Assembly (NCBI GenBank): GCA_947447625.1
Contig: CANFKS010000027.1
Location: forward strand, 1-40,321
Direction of reading: 5' to 3'
DNA: 40,321 nucleotides
Source: Rhodospirillales bacterium
GTDB lineage: Bacteria; Pseudomonadota; Alphaproteobacteria; Acetobacterales; Acetobacteraceae
The notes under the pieces were generated by a model, which made no database searches, was not told where the DNA came from, and was given only the letters and a program-made list of their open reading frames with translations. The position numbers were made by a program, and so were the translations under genes. Below, piece by piece: positions 31,720-40,213 of the stretch. Each line of letters begins with the position of its first letter. The first letter of the stretch is position 1.

Positions 31720-32328
31720 ATGGCGCAGCGGAGCAATGGCGCGGTGGCACTTGGCCTGGTCGGCGTTATCGCCGGGATGGGGGGCCTCGCGTTTGCTTCG
31801 GTGCCGCTCTATCGGATGTTTTGTGCGGCGACCGGCTATGGCGGCACGCCACAGATCGGGCCGCAGGCTGGCCCGGGGGCGACCGATATATTCATCACCG
31901 TGCAGTTCAACGCGGATGTGAATGGCGGGATGCCGTGGCGTTTTGAACCGGTGCAGCGCAAAATGCGGGTTGCGTTGGGTGACGAGCATCCGGCGTTCTA
32001 TGAGGCGCGCAATCTGGCGAGCACGCCGGTGACCGGCGTGTCGACGTATAACGTCACGCCCGAGAAGGCGGCGCAGTATTTCCACAAGACGCAGTGCTTC
32101 TGCTTCAATCAGCAGACGATTGCGGCGGGGGGCGAGGCGCAGTTTCCGCTGAGCTTCTGGGTCGATCCCGCGATTGCTACCGACCCGCATACCAGGGACG
32201 TGACGACGATCACTTTGTCGTACACGTTTTTTCGCAGCCTCGAGGATGCCAACCGAACCGGCGCCCTCGCAAAAGCCGGGCCGCACATCGGAAGCACCGA
32301 TGCGCAAGGCCCGATTGCCACACCTTGA
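31720..32328 (+). CDS. ctaG: Cytochrome c oxidase assembly protein CtaG (Cox11)
   Basis: 202 residues. One N-terminal membrane helix, then VPLYRMFCAATGYGGTP, the Cu-binding CFCF at 126-129 (Cys126, Cys128) with PEKAAQYFHKTQ before it, and the TLSYTFF end. Cox11 delivers copper to the CuB site of subunit I. It works with PCuAC/Sco-type donors; a PCuAC gene is at 19785. Confidence 0.96.
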   Translation: MAQRSNGAVALGLVGVIAGMGGLAFASVPLYRMFCAATGYGGTPQIGPQAGPGATDIFITVQFNADVNGGMPWRFEPVQRKMRVALGDEHPAFYEARNLASTPVTGVSTYNVTPEKAAQYFHKTQCFCFNQQTIAAGGEAQFPLSFWVDPAIATDPHTRDVTTITLSYTFFRSLEDANRTGALAKAGPHIGSTDAQGPIATP

Positions 32329-32379
32329 AATAACGCGCGAATTGATGATGATGCGCCCACTCCAACGAACGGATCCGGC

Positions 32380-33231
32380 ATGAGCAGCGACAATCACGGC
32401 GGTGAGACTTACGTCCCCTCCGGCCTCAAGCATCCCTATCACCTCGTCGACCCGAGCCCTTGGCCGCTTACGGGCGCAATGGGCGGCGCCCTCACGCTGT
32501 TCGGCATCGTGATTGCGGCGCACTTCAAAAACTATCTTCCGTTGACGGCGGGGCTGGTGATCGTGCTGTTCACCATGTTCATGTGGTGGCGCGACATTCT
32601 GAAGGAAAGCGCTGCTCCGGGACTGCACACGGTGATCGTGCGCCTCGGCCTGCGCTACGGGATGATCATGTTCATCGCCTCCGAGGTGATGTTTTTTGTG
32701 GCGTTCTTCTGGGCGTATTTTCACTTTTCGCTGATGCCCGAGCATGTGCTGGGCACGGATACGCCGATGTGGCCGCCCAAGGGCGTGCTGACGTTCGATC
32801 CGTGGAACCTGCCGTTCCTGAACACCATGATCCTGCTGCTGTCCGGCACGACGGTGACGTGGGCGCATCATTCGCTGATCGAGGGCAACCGCAAGAGCCT
32901 GGTGACCGGGCTGGCGCTCACGGTGGCGCTGGGTCTGTTGTTCACGACCTGCCAGGCGATCGAGTATAGCCACGCGCCGTTCACGTTCTCGGGCGGGGGG
33001 ATCTACTCGTCGGTGTTCTTTCTCGCGACGGGGTTCCATGGTTTCCATGTGATCATCGGGACCTGTTTTCTCGCGGTTTGTCTGTTCCGTTCGATGGCGG
33101 GCGGGATGACGGCGCAGCGCCATTTCGGCCTCGAAGCCGCGGCCTGGTATTGGCATTTTGTGGACGTGGTGTGGCTGTTCCTGTTCATCTGCATCTACTG
33201 GCTTGGCCACGGCGTGATTGCTGCCGAGTGA
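32380..33231 (+). CDS. coxC: Cytochrome c oxidase subunit III
   Basis: 283 residues, seven membrane helices. HPYHLVDPSPWPLTGA is the subunit III start; EVMFFVAFFWAYFH (near 101-114), GTTVTWAHHSLI and GFHGFHVIIGT are conserved. It stabilises the proton-uptake side of subunit I. It lies 51 nt after ctaG with a weak GGATCC site. DUF983 begins 10 nt after its stop. Confidence 0.97.
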   Translation: MSSDNHGGETYVPSGLKHPYHLVDPSPWPLTGAMGGALTLFGIVIAAHFKNYLPLTAGLVIVLFTMFMWWRDILKESAAPGLHTVIVRLGLRYGMIMFIASEVMFFVAFFWAYFHFSLMPEHVLGTDTPMWPPKGVLTFDPWNLPFLNTMILLLSGTTVTWAHHSLIEGNRKSLVTGLALTVALGLLFTTCQAIEYSHAPFTFSGGGIYSSVFFLATGFHGFHVIIGTCFLAVCLFRSMAGGMTAQRHFGLEAAAWYWHFVDVVWLFLFICIYWLGHGVIAAE

Positions 33232-33241
33232 TAGCGTTCGC

Positions 33242-33604
33242 GTGATCCCTCCCGTTCCGCCACCTTGGTGGCTTGCGGCTCTGAACGGCTCCTGTCCGCG
33301 ATGCGGGCGGGGCCGTTTGTTTTCGGGGCTCTTGAAAATCCGTGCGCGGTGCGGCGTGTGCGACCTCGATTTGTCTGCGGTGGATAGTGGCGACGGGCCG
33401 GCGAGCCTTGCGGTGTTTGTCGTGGGAGCCATCGTGGTGGGGCTCGCGTTCTGGGTGGAATTCCGATTCGACCCGCCGGGCTGGGTGCATGTGATGCTGT
33501 GGCCGCCGATCACGGTGGGGCTCACGGTGGGGTTGATGAGACCGCTGAAGGCGGCGCTGGTCGCGGTGCAGTTCCAGCACAGGCAGCGGGAAATGGGCCT
33601 CTGA
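33242..33604 (+). CDS. DUF983 zinc-ribbon membrane protein
   Basis: 120 residues from a GTG at 33242 (a TTG at 33218 would overlap coxC). CPRCGRGRLFSGLL and CGVCDLDLS form two CxxC pairs that could bind a metal; two membrane helices follow (about 50-70 and 78-98). DUF983 genes almost always sit in alphaproteobacterial cox clusters, so an assembly role is inferred. The stop is 5 nt before SURF1. Confidence 0.85.
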   Translation: MIPPVPPPWWLAALNGSCPRCGRGRLFSGLLKIRARCGVCDLDLSAVDSGDGPASLAVFVVGAIVVGLAFWVEFRFDPPGWVHVMLWPPITVGLTVGLMRPLKAALVAVQFQHRQREMGL

Positions 33605-33609
33605 CGCCG

Positions 33610-34281
33610 ATGCAGCGCTTGTTGGTGCCGGGGCTGAGCACGGTGGCGATGCTGGCTGCGCTGCTGTTCCTGGGGGGGTGGCAGGTTCAGCGCGGGGCGT
33701 GGAAGCGGGCTGTGTTGGCGGAGATCGCAGTGGCGGAGGCGTTGCCGGCAGTGCGGATGCCGGTGGCGCCGGCGTTGTTTACCAAGGTCAAGGTTGAGGG
33801 TGTGCTGCGCTATGACCGGGCCGGGCTGTATGGGGCCGAGGGGCGCGATATCGCGGGGCGTCCGGTGATGGGGGCGCAGTTGCTGGTGCCGCTTGAGCGG
33901 CCGGGGTTTGCCCCGTTGCTGGTGCTGCTCGGCTGGGTGCCGGCGATGCCTGGGGATGGTTTGCCGCGTACCGCGGTGATCGAGGGGTATGTGCGGGCGC
34001 CGGATGTGGCCGGGATGTTCTCGGCTTCGGACGATGCGGCGGGGCGGCGGTTCTATACGCTGGATCCGGGGGCGATTGGACTGGCTCTGGGAATTGCGGG
34101 GCCAGCGCCGATGATCCTGGTGGCTCTGGGGCCAGTGGCGCTGCCGCCGCTGCCGGATCCGGCGCATACGCTGCCGCGGCCGTCCAATAACCATCTGTTC
34201 TATGCCATCACCTGGTTCGGTTTGGCCGCCGGGTTGGTGGGTGTGTTTCTCGTTTATGCTCGCAAGGTTCTTCGCTCATGA
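33610..34281 (+). CDS. SURF1 family oxidase assembly protein
   Basis: 223 residues with membrane helices near each end. LGGWQVQRGAWKRAVL at the start, LGWVPAM in the middle, and the NNHLFYAITWFGLA motif near 195-208 define SURF1 (Shy1). SURF1 helps insert heme a into subunit I. The family's first helix is followed by a periplasmic loop. The TGA overlaps the ATG of the carboxypeptidase gene (ATGA). Confidence 0.94.
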   Translation: MQRLLVPGLSTVAMLAALLFLGGWQVQRGAWKRAVLAEIAVAEALPAVRMPVAPALFTKVKVEGVLRYDRAGLYGAEGRDIAGRPVMGAQLLVPLERPGFAPLLVLLGWVPAMPGDGLPRTAVIEGYVRAPDVAGMFSASDDAAGRRFYTLDPGAIGLALGIAGPAPMILVALGPVALPPLPDPAHTLPRPSNNHLFYAITWFGLAAGLVGVFLVYARKVLRS

Positions 34282-35768
34282 ATGCAGCTTATGATCGTCT
34301 GACTGCCCGGTTTGCCCGCATGGCGACCATCAACGAGGCGGCCGCCGTGTTGGGGTGGGATGCGGCGACGATGATGCCGGCGGGGGGCGGGGCTGCGCGG
34401 GGGGATCAACTGGCGGTGCTGGCGGGCCTGGCGCATGCGCAGTTGACGGCGCCCGAGACGGCGGAGGATCTCGCGACGGCGGAGGCTGGCGAGCAGGCGC
34501 TGGATGAATGGAATTCGGCCAATCTGCGGTTGATGCGGCATGCGCATACCCGGGCGGGCGCCGTGCCAGCCGATCTGGTGGAGGCGCAGGCGCGGGCGAA
34601 TTCCTCGTGCGAGAAAATCTGGCGCGAGGCACGCCGGACCGGGGATTTCGCCATGGTGCGGGATGCGCTGGCGCGCGTGATCGGGCTGGTGCGGGAGCAG
34701 GCGGCGGCGTTGGCGCCGGTATTGGGGTTGTCGCCTTATGACTCGCTGATGGATGGGTATCAGCGCGGGATTGGGGCAGCGGATGTGGCGCCGGTGTTTG
34801 CGGCGTATGAGGTGTTTTTGCGCGATGCGTTGCCGCGCGCAGAGGCATTGCAGGCGGCGCGGCCGGCGCCGGTTCGTCCGGTGGGGCCGTTTGCGGCAGC
34901 GGCGCAGGAGGCGTTGTGCCGGCGGATGAGTGGGCGGGCGGGGTTGGAGGCGGAGCATTCGCGGCTCGATCGCTCGACCCATCCGTTTTGCGGCGGCACG
35001 CCGACGGATGTGCGGATCACGACGCGGTATGACGAGAACGATTTCGCGCAGTCTCTGATGGGCGTGATGCATGAGACCGGACATGCGCTGTATGAGCGTG
35101 GGTTGCCGGCGGCGTTTGCGCGGCAGCCCGTGGGCGAGGCGGCGGGGATGGCGGCGCATGAAAGCCAGTCGTTGATCATCGAGATGCAGGCATGTCGGTC
35201 TGAGCCGTATCTGGCGGCGATGGCGGTGGAGTTGGCAGCGAGTTTTGGGGCTGATGCGGCGTATGAGGGCGCCAATCTGGCGCGATTGTTGCGGCGAGTA
35301 GGGCGGGGGTTCATCCGGGTGGATGCGGACGAGATGACGTATCCGGCGCATGTGATCCTGCGGTTCCGGCTGGAGCAGGCGCTGGTCAGTGGTGATCTGG
35401 TGGTGGCGGATTTGCCTGGGGCGTGGAACGACGGGATGCGGGCGCTGCTGGGCGTGACGCCGCCGAGCGATACGGTGGGGTGTTTGCAGGATATCCATTG
35501 GTATGATGGCGCTGTGGGGTATTTCCCGAGCTATACGCTGGGGGCAATGGCGGCGGCGCAGTTGATGGCGGCGGCGCGGCGGGCGTTGCCCGACCTCGAT
35601 GCGGCGCTGGGGCAGGCGGATTTGACGCCGCTGGTTGGCTGGTTGCGTAGGCATGTGCATGGCATGGCGAGCCGGCACGGGTTCAATGATTTGCTGCGGG
35701 CAGCGACGGGTAAGCCGCTCGATCCGGCCGACTTTACGGCGCATTTGACGGTGCGGTATCTGACTTAG
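34278..35768 (+). CDS. M32 family carboxypeptidase (Taq-like)
   Basis: 496 residues, normal length. HETGH (265-269) holds the two zinc His and catalytic Glu266; Glu295 in HESQS is the third ligand. GTPTDVRITTRYDENDF, and the C-terminal ENDs with DIHWYDGAVGYFPSYTLGAM, are family blocks. Cytoplasmic metallocarboxypeptidase that removes C-terminal residues. It starts in a 4-nt overlap with SURF1, so it is co-translated with the oxidase assembly genes, likely by chance of operon growth. Its TAG stop lies in the left end of a repeat module. Confidence 0.95.
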   Translation: MNAAYDRLTARFARMATINEAAAVLGWDAATMMPAGGGAARGDQLAVLAGLAHAQLTAPETAEDLATAEAGEQALDEWNSANLRLMRHAHTRAGAVPADLVEAQARANSSCEKIWREARRTGDFAMVRDALARVIGLVREQAAALAPVLGLSPYDSLMDGYQRGIGAADVAPVFAAYEVFLRDALPRAEALQAARPAPVRPVGPFAAAAQEALCRRMSGRAGLEAEHSRLDRSTHPFCGGTPTDVRITTRYDENDFAQSLMGVMHETGHALYERGLPAAFARQPVGEAAGMAAHESQSLIIEMQACRSEPYLAAMAVELAASFGADAAYEGANLARLLRRVGRGFIRVDADEMTYPAHVILRFRLEQALVSGDLVVADLPGAWNDGMRALLGVTPPSDTVGCLQDIHWYDGAVGYFPSYTLGAMAAAQLMAAARRALPDLDAALGQADLTPLVGWLRRHVHGMASRHGFNDLLRAATGKPLDPADFTAHLTVRYLT

Positions 35769-35870
35769 ACAGGGATGGCTTCTGATAGCCGAAGGCATCC
35801 CGCTCTGGGTCTCTGTTTGGTCGCCTGAGTCAGATTTTCGGCGATTCCGCCAAAAATCATCAGGCTCCAG
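35765..35870. repeat. Composite intergenic repeat module (II + I)
   Basis: Starts TTAGACA, which gives the M32 gene its TAG. Type II (35767-35806) has a decayed left arm (AGACAGGGATGGCTTC). Type I (35823-35866) is intact inside (CGGCGATTCCGCC). The usual GATTC at the left is GAGTC here (35827-35831), which is still GANTC. The right end is GCTCCAG. A short AGCGTG / CACGCT hairpin follows at 35871-35885. Confidence 0.75.
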
Positions 35871-36041
35871 AGCGTGCTTCACGCTGCCGGTGAGGGATCC
35901 GCACGTGGCGATGGATACCGTCGCGTGGTCATGGAAGCCAGATCAATCGCAGGGCCGCAGCCTTTATTCTCCGTTGTGTCTGCCAACGCCTTGCGCTCAC
36001 CCCGTTTGCCCGTCCAATGTGGCGTCAACAGGGGAGACGGG

Positions 36042-36797
36042 ATGGACGCCAAGCCGGGGCTCGACGTAGCCGGGGTCACGTTGTGCTACAGCACATCGGA
36101 CCAGATTGTGACTGCGACGTATCGGGTCAGTTTTCAGGTCGCGCCGGGGGATCGATTTATTCTGCTCGGCCCTTCCGGCTGTGGGAAATCCAGTCTTCTG
36201 AAGGCGGTTGGAGGCTACATGGCTCCGGTTGAGGGCCATATTGCGTTGAATGGCCGCGAGGTTCGCAAGCCGGGCCCGGATCGCATGATGGTGTTCCAGG
36301 AGTTCGATCAGTTGCTCCCTTGGAAAACGGTGAAGCAGAACATCATGTTTCCGATGCTGGCGAGCAGGAAGTATTCCCGCGTCGAGGCGGCGGACCGGGC
36401 GGATCTCTATATCGAGAAGGTCAATCTGACCCGCGCTCGGGACAGCCATCCGCACACCTTGTCCGGCGGCATGAAGCAGCGGGTGGCGATCGCCCGCGGC
36501 ATGGCGATGGAGCCTGACATCCTCCTGATGGATGAGCCTTTCGCCGCGCTTGACAGCCTGACGCGCGGGCAGATGCAGGACGAATTGCTGTCGTTGTGGG
36601 AAGAGACGAAATGCACGCTGCTGTTCGTGACGCATTCGATCAGCGAGGCCATCAAGATAGGCAATCGCATCCTGCTGTTGTCGGCCCATCCCGGCCGGGT
36701 CCGCGCCGAGATCAACCAGGTTGCCGGGCGGGGCAAGGCGCTGGAGGCCGAGATCTACAGCCTGCTGTTTGGCTCGGAGTCCGGCCATGACGAATGA
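36042..36797 (+). CDS. NitT/TauT-family ABC transporter ATPase
   Basis: 251 residues. Walker A GPSGCGKS at 43-50, Q-loop Gln86, signature LSGGMKQR at 140-147, Walker B ILLMDEP (160-166) and the D-loop, then the switch His in TLLFVTHS. The SsuB/TauB type has a KPGPDRMMVFQE segment near 77-87, present here. It powers import of an anionic or sulfonated small molecule. GGGGAGACGGG precedes ATG 36042; the frame extends upstream without homology. It overlaps the permease start by 11 nt. The 173 nt before it (after the repeat module) hold nothing else recognisable. Confidence 0.94.
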   Translation: MDAKPGLDVAGVTLCYSTSDQIVTATYRVSFQVAPGDRFILLGPSGCGKSSLLKAVGGYMAPVEGHIALNGREVRKPGPDRMMVFQEFDQLLPWKTVKQNIMFPMLASRKYSRVEAADRADLYIEKVNLTRARDSHPHTLSGGMKQRVAIARGMAMEPDILLMDEPFAALDSLTRGQMQDELLSLWEETKCTLLFVTHSISEAIKIGNRILLLSAHPGRVRAEINQVAGRGKALEAEIYSLLFGSESGHDE

Positions 36798-37641
36798 CAT
36801 CATTCACGATATCGACCATGCCGCACCGATCGAAATCGTTGATCGCCCGGTGCCGTTGGCCCGCCGGTTGTATGCCAACCCGTCGTTGCGCCGGCTCGGC
36901 GTGGTCGTGCTGCTCGGTGTGATCTGGCAGGCATATGGCGTAATCCTCGACAATCCGCTGCTGTTTCCCCGCCTGTCCGACACGTTGGTGGCACTGGGCG
37001 AGGGGGTGATGAGCGGCGAAATCCCCAAAAAGGTGCTGATATCGTTGCGGGTGCTGCTGATGGGTTACGGGCTGGGCATCTTTGCCGCCGGGGTATTGAC
37101 CGCGCTGGCGGCCACTTCGCGCTTCGGCTCCTCGCTGCTTGAGACATTGACGGCGATGCTGAACCCGCTGCCTTCCATTGCTCTGCTGCCGTTGGCGATG
37201 TTGTGGTTCGGCCTGGGCGAGGCGAGCCTGATCTTCGTCCTGCTCCATGCCGTCACATGGGTGGTGGCGATGAACACCCATTCGGGCTTCCTGTCGGTAT
37301 CGCAGACGTTGCGCATGGTGGGACGCAATTATGGGCTTTCGTTGCCCGGCTACGTGTTTCGCATTCTCGTTCCGGCGGCGTTTCCATCGATCCTGTCCGG
37401 CCTTAAAATCGGTTGGGCCTTCGCCTGGCGCACCCTGGTCGCGGCCGAACTGGTGTTTGGTGCTGCTTCGGGCAAGGGGGGGCTGGGCTGGTATATTTTC
37501 GAGAATAAGAACGAGCTTGAGATCGCCAACGTCTTCGCCGGCCTGCTCACCGTCATTGCCATCGGCCTGATTGTGGACAGCCTGGTGTTCGGCCGCATCG
37601 AGAAACACACGCTGCGCCGTTGGGGCATGCAGGCGCATTGA
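36787..37641 (+). CDS. NitT/TauT-family ABC transporter permease
   Basis: 284 residues, about six membrane helices. LLGVIWQAYGVILDNPLLFPRLSDTL near the N-terminus, then the BPD transport segment, with SLLETLTAMLNPLPSIALLPLAMLWFGLGEASLIF and the EAA-like loop GRNYGLSLPGYVFRILVPAAFPSILSGLKIGWAFAWRTLVAAE, typical of SsuC/TauC. Inner membrane. The ATG at 36787 is 11 nt inside the ATPase end. Its stop is followed after two bases by a repeat module that separates it from the binding-protein gene. Confidence 0.93.
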   Translation: MTNDIIHDIDHAAPIEIVDRPVPLARRLYANPSLRRLGVVVLLGVIWQAYGVILDNPLLFPRLSDTLVALGEGVMSGEIPKKVLISLRVLLMGYGLGIFAAGVLTALAATSRFGSSLLETLTAMLNPLPSIALLPLAMLWFGLGEASLIFVLLHAVTWVVAMNTHSGFLSVSQTLRMVGRNYGLSLPGYVFRILVPAAFPSILSGLKIGWAFAWRTLVAAELVFGAASGKGGLGWYIFENKNELEIANVFAGLLTVIAIGLIVDSLVFGRIEKHTLRRWGMQAH

Positions 37642-37643
37642 CG

Positions 37644-37749
37644 TTAGAGCCGGATGCCTTCTGACAGGCGAAGGCATCCGGTTCTAACGCTTTGTTTGAT
37701 CGCCTGATTCAGACTTTCGGCGATTCCGCCAAAAATTATCAGGCTCTAG
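37644..37749. repeat. Composite intergenic repeat module inside the ABC transporter operon
   Basis: TTAGAGCCGGATGCCTTC (left arm of type II) pairs with GAAGGCATCCGGTTCTAA; compared with other copies a G-C pair has become C-G, a compensatory change. Type I (37702-37744) keeps both GATTC sites. Right end GCTCTAG. It lies between permease and binding protein, so the last gene can be expressed separately. Confidence 0.8.
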
Positions 37750-37768
37750 AAACAGGGAGAAACCAACA

Positions 37769-38764
37769 ATGAAGATTTTTATCGGGGCCGCGTTGGCGGC
37801 ACTGCTGTGGGTGGCGCCGCTGCGGGCTGAAGTCAGCGAAATCCGCTTCGCCCAGCAGTTCAGCATGGGCTATCTGCAATTCAACGTCATGTCGCATCAG
37901 AAGCTGCTGGAGAAGCATGCCGCGGCGCTCGGCGTGCCGGACCTCAAGGTCTCTTTTCGGGTCTTCAATGGCCCCGACAATATGAATGACGCTCTGCTCG
38001 CCAAAGCCGTCGATGTGGTCTCCGGCGGCGTTCCCGGCCTCGTGACCCTGTGGGCCAAGACTGCCGGCACGGCGCAGGAGGTGCGGGGCATCTCCGCCAT
38101 GGGCCGCTCGCCGATCCTGCTCAACACGCGTGATCCGAAAGTGAAATCCATCAAGGATCTCGGCCCCGGCAACAAGATCGCCCTGCCCGCCGTGAAGGTC
38201 GCGATTCAGGCCATCATCCTGGAGATGGCCGCCGCCAGGGAATGGGGCGACAAGAATTACGACAAGCTCGACGAGCTCACCATGTCACTCTCGCCCCCCG
38301 ACACCACGACCGGCCTCCTCACCGGCGGCGCCAGCTTCGACAGTGGCTTCACCATCCCGCCCTACCAGAACCAACAGCTCAAGAACCCCGCCGTTCACAC
38401 CATCCTCGACTCGACGGAACTGCTGGGCGACGCGACAACCACGGTGTGCTGGACCTCGAAAGCCTTCCATGACGAAAACCCCAAGGTCTATCAGGCGCTG
38501 GTCCTCGCGCTGAAGGAGGCTTCCGAAATCGTGATGAAAAATCCCCGCCTCGCCGTCACTTATTATCTGGAAGACGTGAAATCCAAGATGACGATCGACG
38601 AGGTCACCGAAATCATCTCCGATCCGCGCTTCAGCTATGAGGTGACACCACGCAAGACGAAGTTCTATGCGGACTTCATGCATCGTGTCGGCAAAATCAA
38701 GCGCACCCCGGCTTCCTGGAAGGACATGTATTTCGCGGAAATCCACGACCTCAACGGCGGCTGA
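37769..38764 (+). CDS. Periplasmic substrate-binding protein, NitT/TauT type
   Basis: 331 residues with a signal peptide (1-20, cut after LRA). The mature part has two-lobe features: FAQQFSMGYLQFNVMSHQKLLEKHAAALG, the ALLAKAVDVVSGGVPGLVTLWAKT segment and the IKDLGPGNKIALP motif near 122-135 of the SsuA/TauA/ThiY fold (cluster like NMT1). The ligand is unknown. Codon use returns to even G and C at third positions, unlike 6.4-35.8 kb. AGGGAGAAACC precedes the ATG. Confidence 0.93.
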   Translation: MKIFIGAALAALLWVAPLRAEVSEIRFAQQFSMGYLQFNVMSHQKLLEKHAAALGVPDLKVSFRVFNGPDNMNDALLAKAVDVVSGGVPGLVTLWAKTAGTAQEVRGISAMGRSPILLNTRDPKVKSIKDLGPGNKIALPAVKVAIQAIILEMAAAREWGDKNYDKLDELTMSLSPPDTTTGLLTGGASFDSGFTIPPYQNQQLKNPAVHTILDSTELLGDATTTVCWTSKAFHDENPKVYQALVLALKEASEIVMKNPRLAVTYYLEDVKSKMTIDEVTEIISDPRFSYEVTPRKTKFYADFMHRVGKIKRTPASWKDMYFAEIHDLNGG

Positions 38765-38772
38765 TCCTGATT

Positions 38773-38841
38773 TGGGGCATGATACCGGCGGAAGAAGACA
38801 CCATCATGCCCCATACCCTTCTTTGATCACTTGATTCAGAC
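38773..38841. repeat. Divergent relative of the intergenic repeat
   Basis: An 11-bp stem TGGGGCATGAT (38773-38783) / ATCATGCCCCA (38803-38813), then TTTGATCACTTGATTCAGA, which is close to the linker of the other modules and keeps GATTC. The type I half is lost. It starts 8 nt after the binding-protein stop. Confidence 0.5.
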
Positions 38842-38887
38842 CCGCAGTGATTTACCTTCAGTCATCATGCGCTATGGAGACACGATC

Positions 38888-39703
38888 ATGACGACTGAAC
38901 CTGGCTCCGCCCCTGCGCATCTCGCTTCCACGGTCCTGCTGTTGCGGGATGGTGCGGAGGGGCTCGAAGTCTTTATGGTCGTGCGCAACTACGCGATCGA
39001 CTTTGCCTCTGGTGCCCTCGTCTTCCCCGGCGGCAGGGTCGACCCCGCCGATCACGGTTTGGCCGCAGACCGGCGCCGCTGCCCGCCCCCCACGCTGCAT
39101 CATGTGACCGACCTCGTCACCAAGGTTGCTGCCATCCGTGAAACGTTCGAGGAATGTGGCATCCTCCTCACCCGCCCGCATGGCTCGCCCGATCTGGTCT
39201 CGGCGCCGCGTCTCGCCGGTATCGAGACGCGGCACCGCGCCCGCCTGGCCAAGGGCGAAATCACACTGGCCGAAGTCGCCGCCGCGGAGGATCTGATCCT
39301 CGCACCCGACCTGCTGGTCCCCTTCGCTCACTGGATCACGCCTGCGGCGATGCCCAAGCGGTTCGACACCCATTTCTTCCTGGCCGCCGCGCCCGCCGAT
39401 CAGACTGCCATGCATGATGGCCACGAATCAGTCGATTCGGTCTGGATCACGCCGGCCCGTGCCCTCGCCGGCGTCGCGGCTGGCACCTACAAGATGGTAT
39501 TTGCCACCCATCTCAACATCGTGAAACTGGCGCGTTGGGCCAGCACCGCGGCGGCAATCGACACGGCTCGCCGGACCCGCGTCGTGACGGTCGAACCCGA
39601 TATTCTCAAGCGCCCTGACGGCTCCCGCCGCCTGCGCATACCGGCCGAGGCCGATTATGGCGGCACCGAATTTGACCCCGACTTGCCCTCGGCGACGCCC
39701 TGA
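38888..39703 (+). CDS. NUDIX hydrolase, NUDT19-like
   Basis: 271 residues. GALVFPGGRVDPAD (42-55) and AAIRETFEECGILL (81-94) form a Nudix box with the usual G-x5-E spacing stretched by a 30-residue insert, the pattern of the mammalian NUDT19/RP2 group (CoA diphosphatases). The C-terminal half is longer than a minimal Nudix domain. Substrate is likely a nucleoside-diphosphate derivative such as CoA esters (inference). GGAG 8 nt upstream supports ATG 38888. Confidence 0.85.
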   Translation: MTTEPGSAPAHLASTVLLLRDGAEGLEVFMVVRNYAIDFASGALVFPGGRVDPADHGLAADRRRCPPPTLHHVTDLVTKVAAIRETFEECGILLTRPHGSPDLVSAPRLAGIETRHRARLAKGEITLAEVAAAEDLILAPDLLVPFAHWITPAAMPKRFDTHFFLAAAPADQTAMHDGHESVDSVWITPARALAGVAAGTYKMVFATHLNIVKLARWASTAAAIDTARRTRVVTVEPDILKRPDGSRRLRIPAEADYGGTEFDPDLPSATP

Positions 39704-40105
39704 CGCGGCAACCGCAGGGTAAAACAGAACAAAGGCTGCACTGCTCACAGCGAACCAAGCCCACAACAGATTGAGGTGACGGCTCTACGCTGCCGAGTTC
39801 AGGGCGCGGGCAGTCACCTCGGGCTCGTGGTTGATGACCTGCGGATAGGCCATGGTGGGCCGATCTAGACTGCGACGGACTTGTTCCCTGTTCCCAGTCT
39901 TGCCGCGTTGACACTGGAATATGGTAACGCGAGGCAAACGCAGCCTGACAGGGCCGAGGCTTGTTGCGCACAAAACGCACCGGTGGTGTACCCTGACGTC
40001 TGGACTTTGGTTTATAGCCTGTCCTTCGGGATGCCCGCCCGTGCTGGTGGCACGGACGGGCAAGTCGGGCATCAAGGTGCTCCAACGACCAAGAAGGAAC
40101 ATTCA
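39704..40105. other. 402-nt stretch with no recognised gene; hairpin at 40033-40061
   Basis: No gene is recognised. A strong hairpin at 40033-40061 pairs GCCCGCCCGTGC with GCACGGACGGGC (one mismatch) around TGGTG. On the minus strand a frame from 40102 to 39785 ends in MAYPQVINHEPEVTARALNSAA with good codon use, perhaps the tail of a decayed gene. The stretch may be the left non-coding end of the element that continues past the window edge. Confidence 0.4.
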
Positions 40106-40213
40106 ATGTCCGGGCCGAACGATACGACGATCGCCACCGATTGCGCAACCCTCCGTGCCAACACCGATGAGACATCGACCCCCCGGAAGTTTACCCTTGA
40201 GGGCTACAGGTAA
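40106..40213 (+). CDS. Possible 35-codon ORF before the transposase-like frame
   Basis: Starts with ATG at 40106, 7 nt after AAGGAA, and stops at TAA 40211-40213. It overlaps the transposase-like ORF in another frame and has no similarity I know. It may be a cut-down gene or an untranslated region. Confidence 0.25.
   Translation: MSGPNDTTIATDCATLRANTDETSTPRKFTLEGYR

Noticed and set aside
39785-40102. 105-residue minus-strand ORF
   Set aside because: Only the last about 25 codons look coding; no family is recognised and the start is arbitrary. Mentioned under the 39704-40105 stretch instead.
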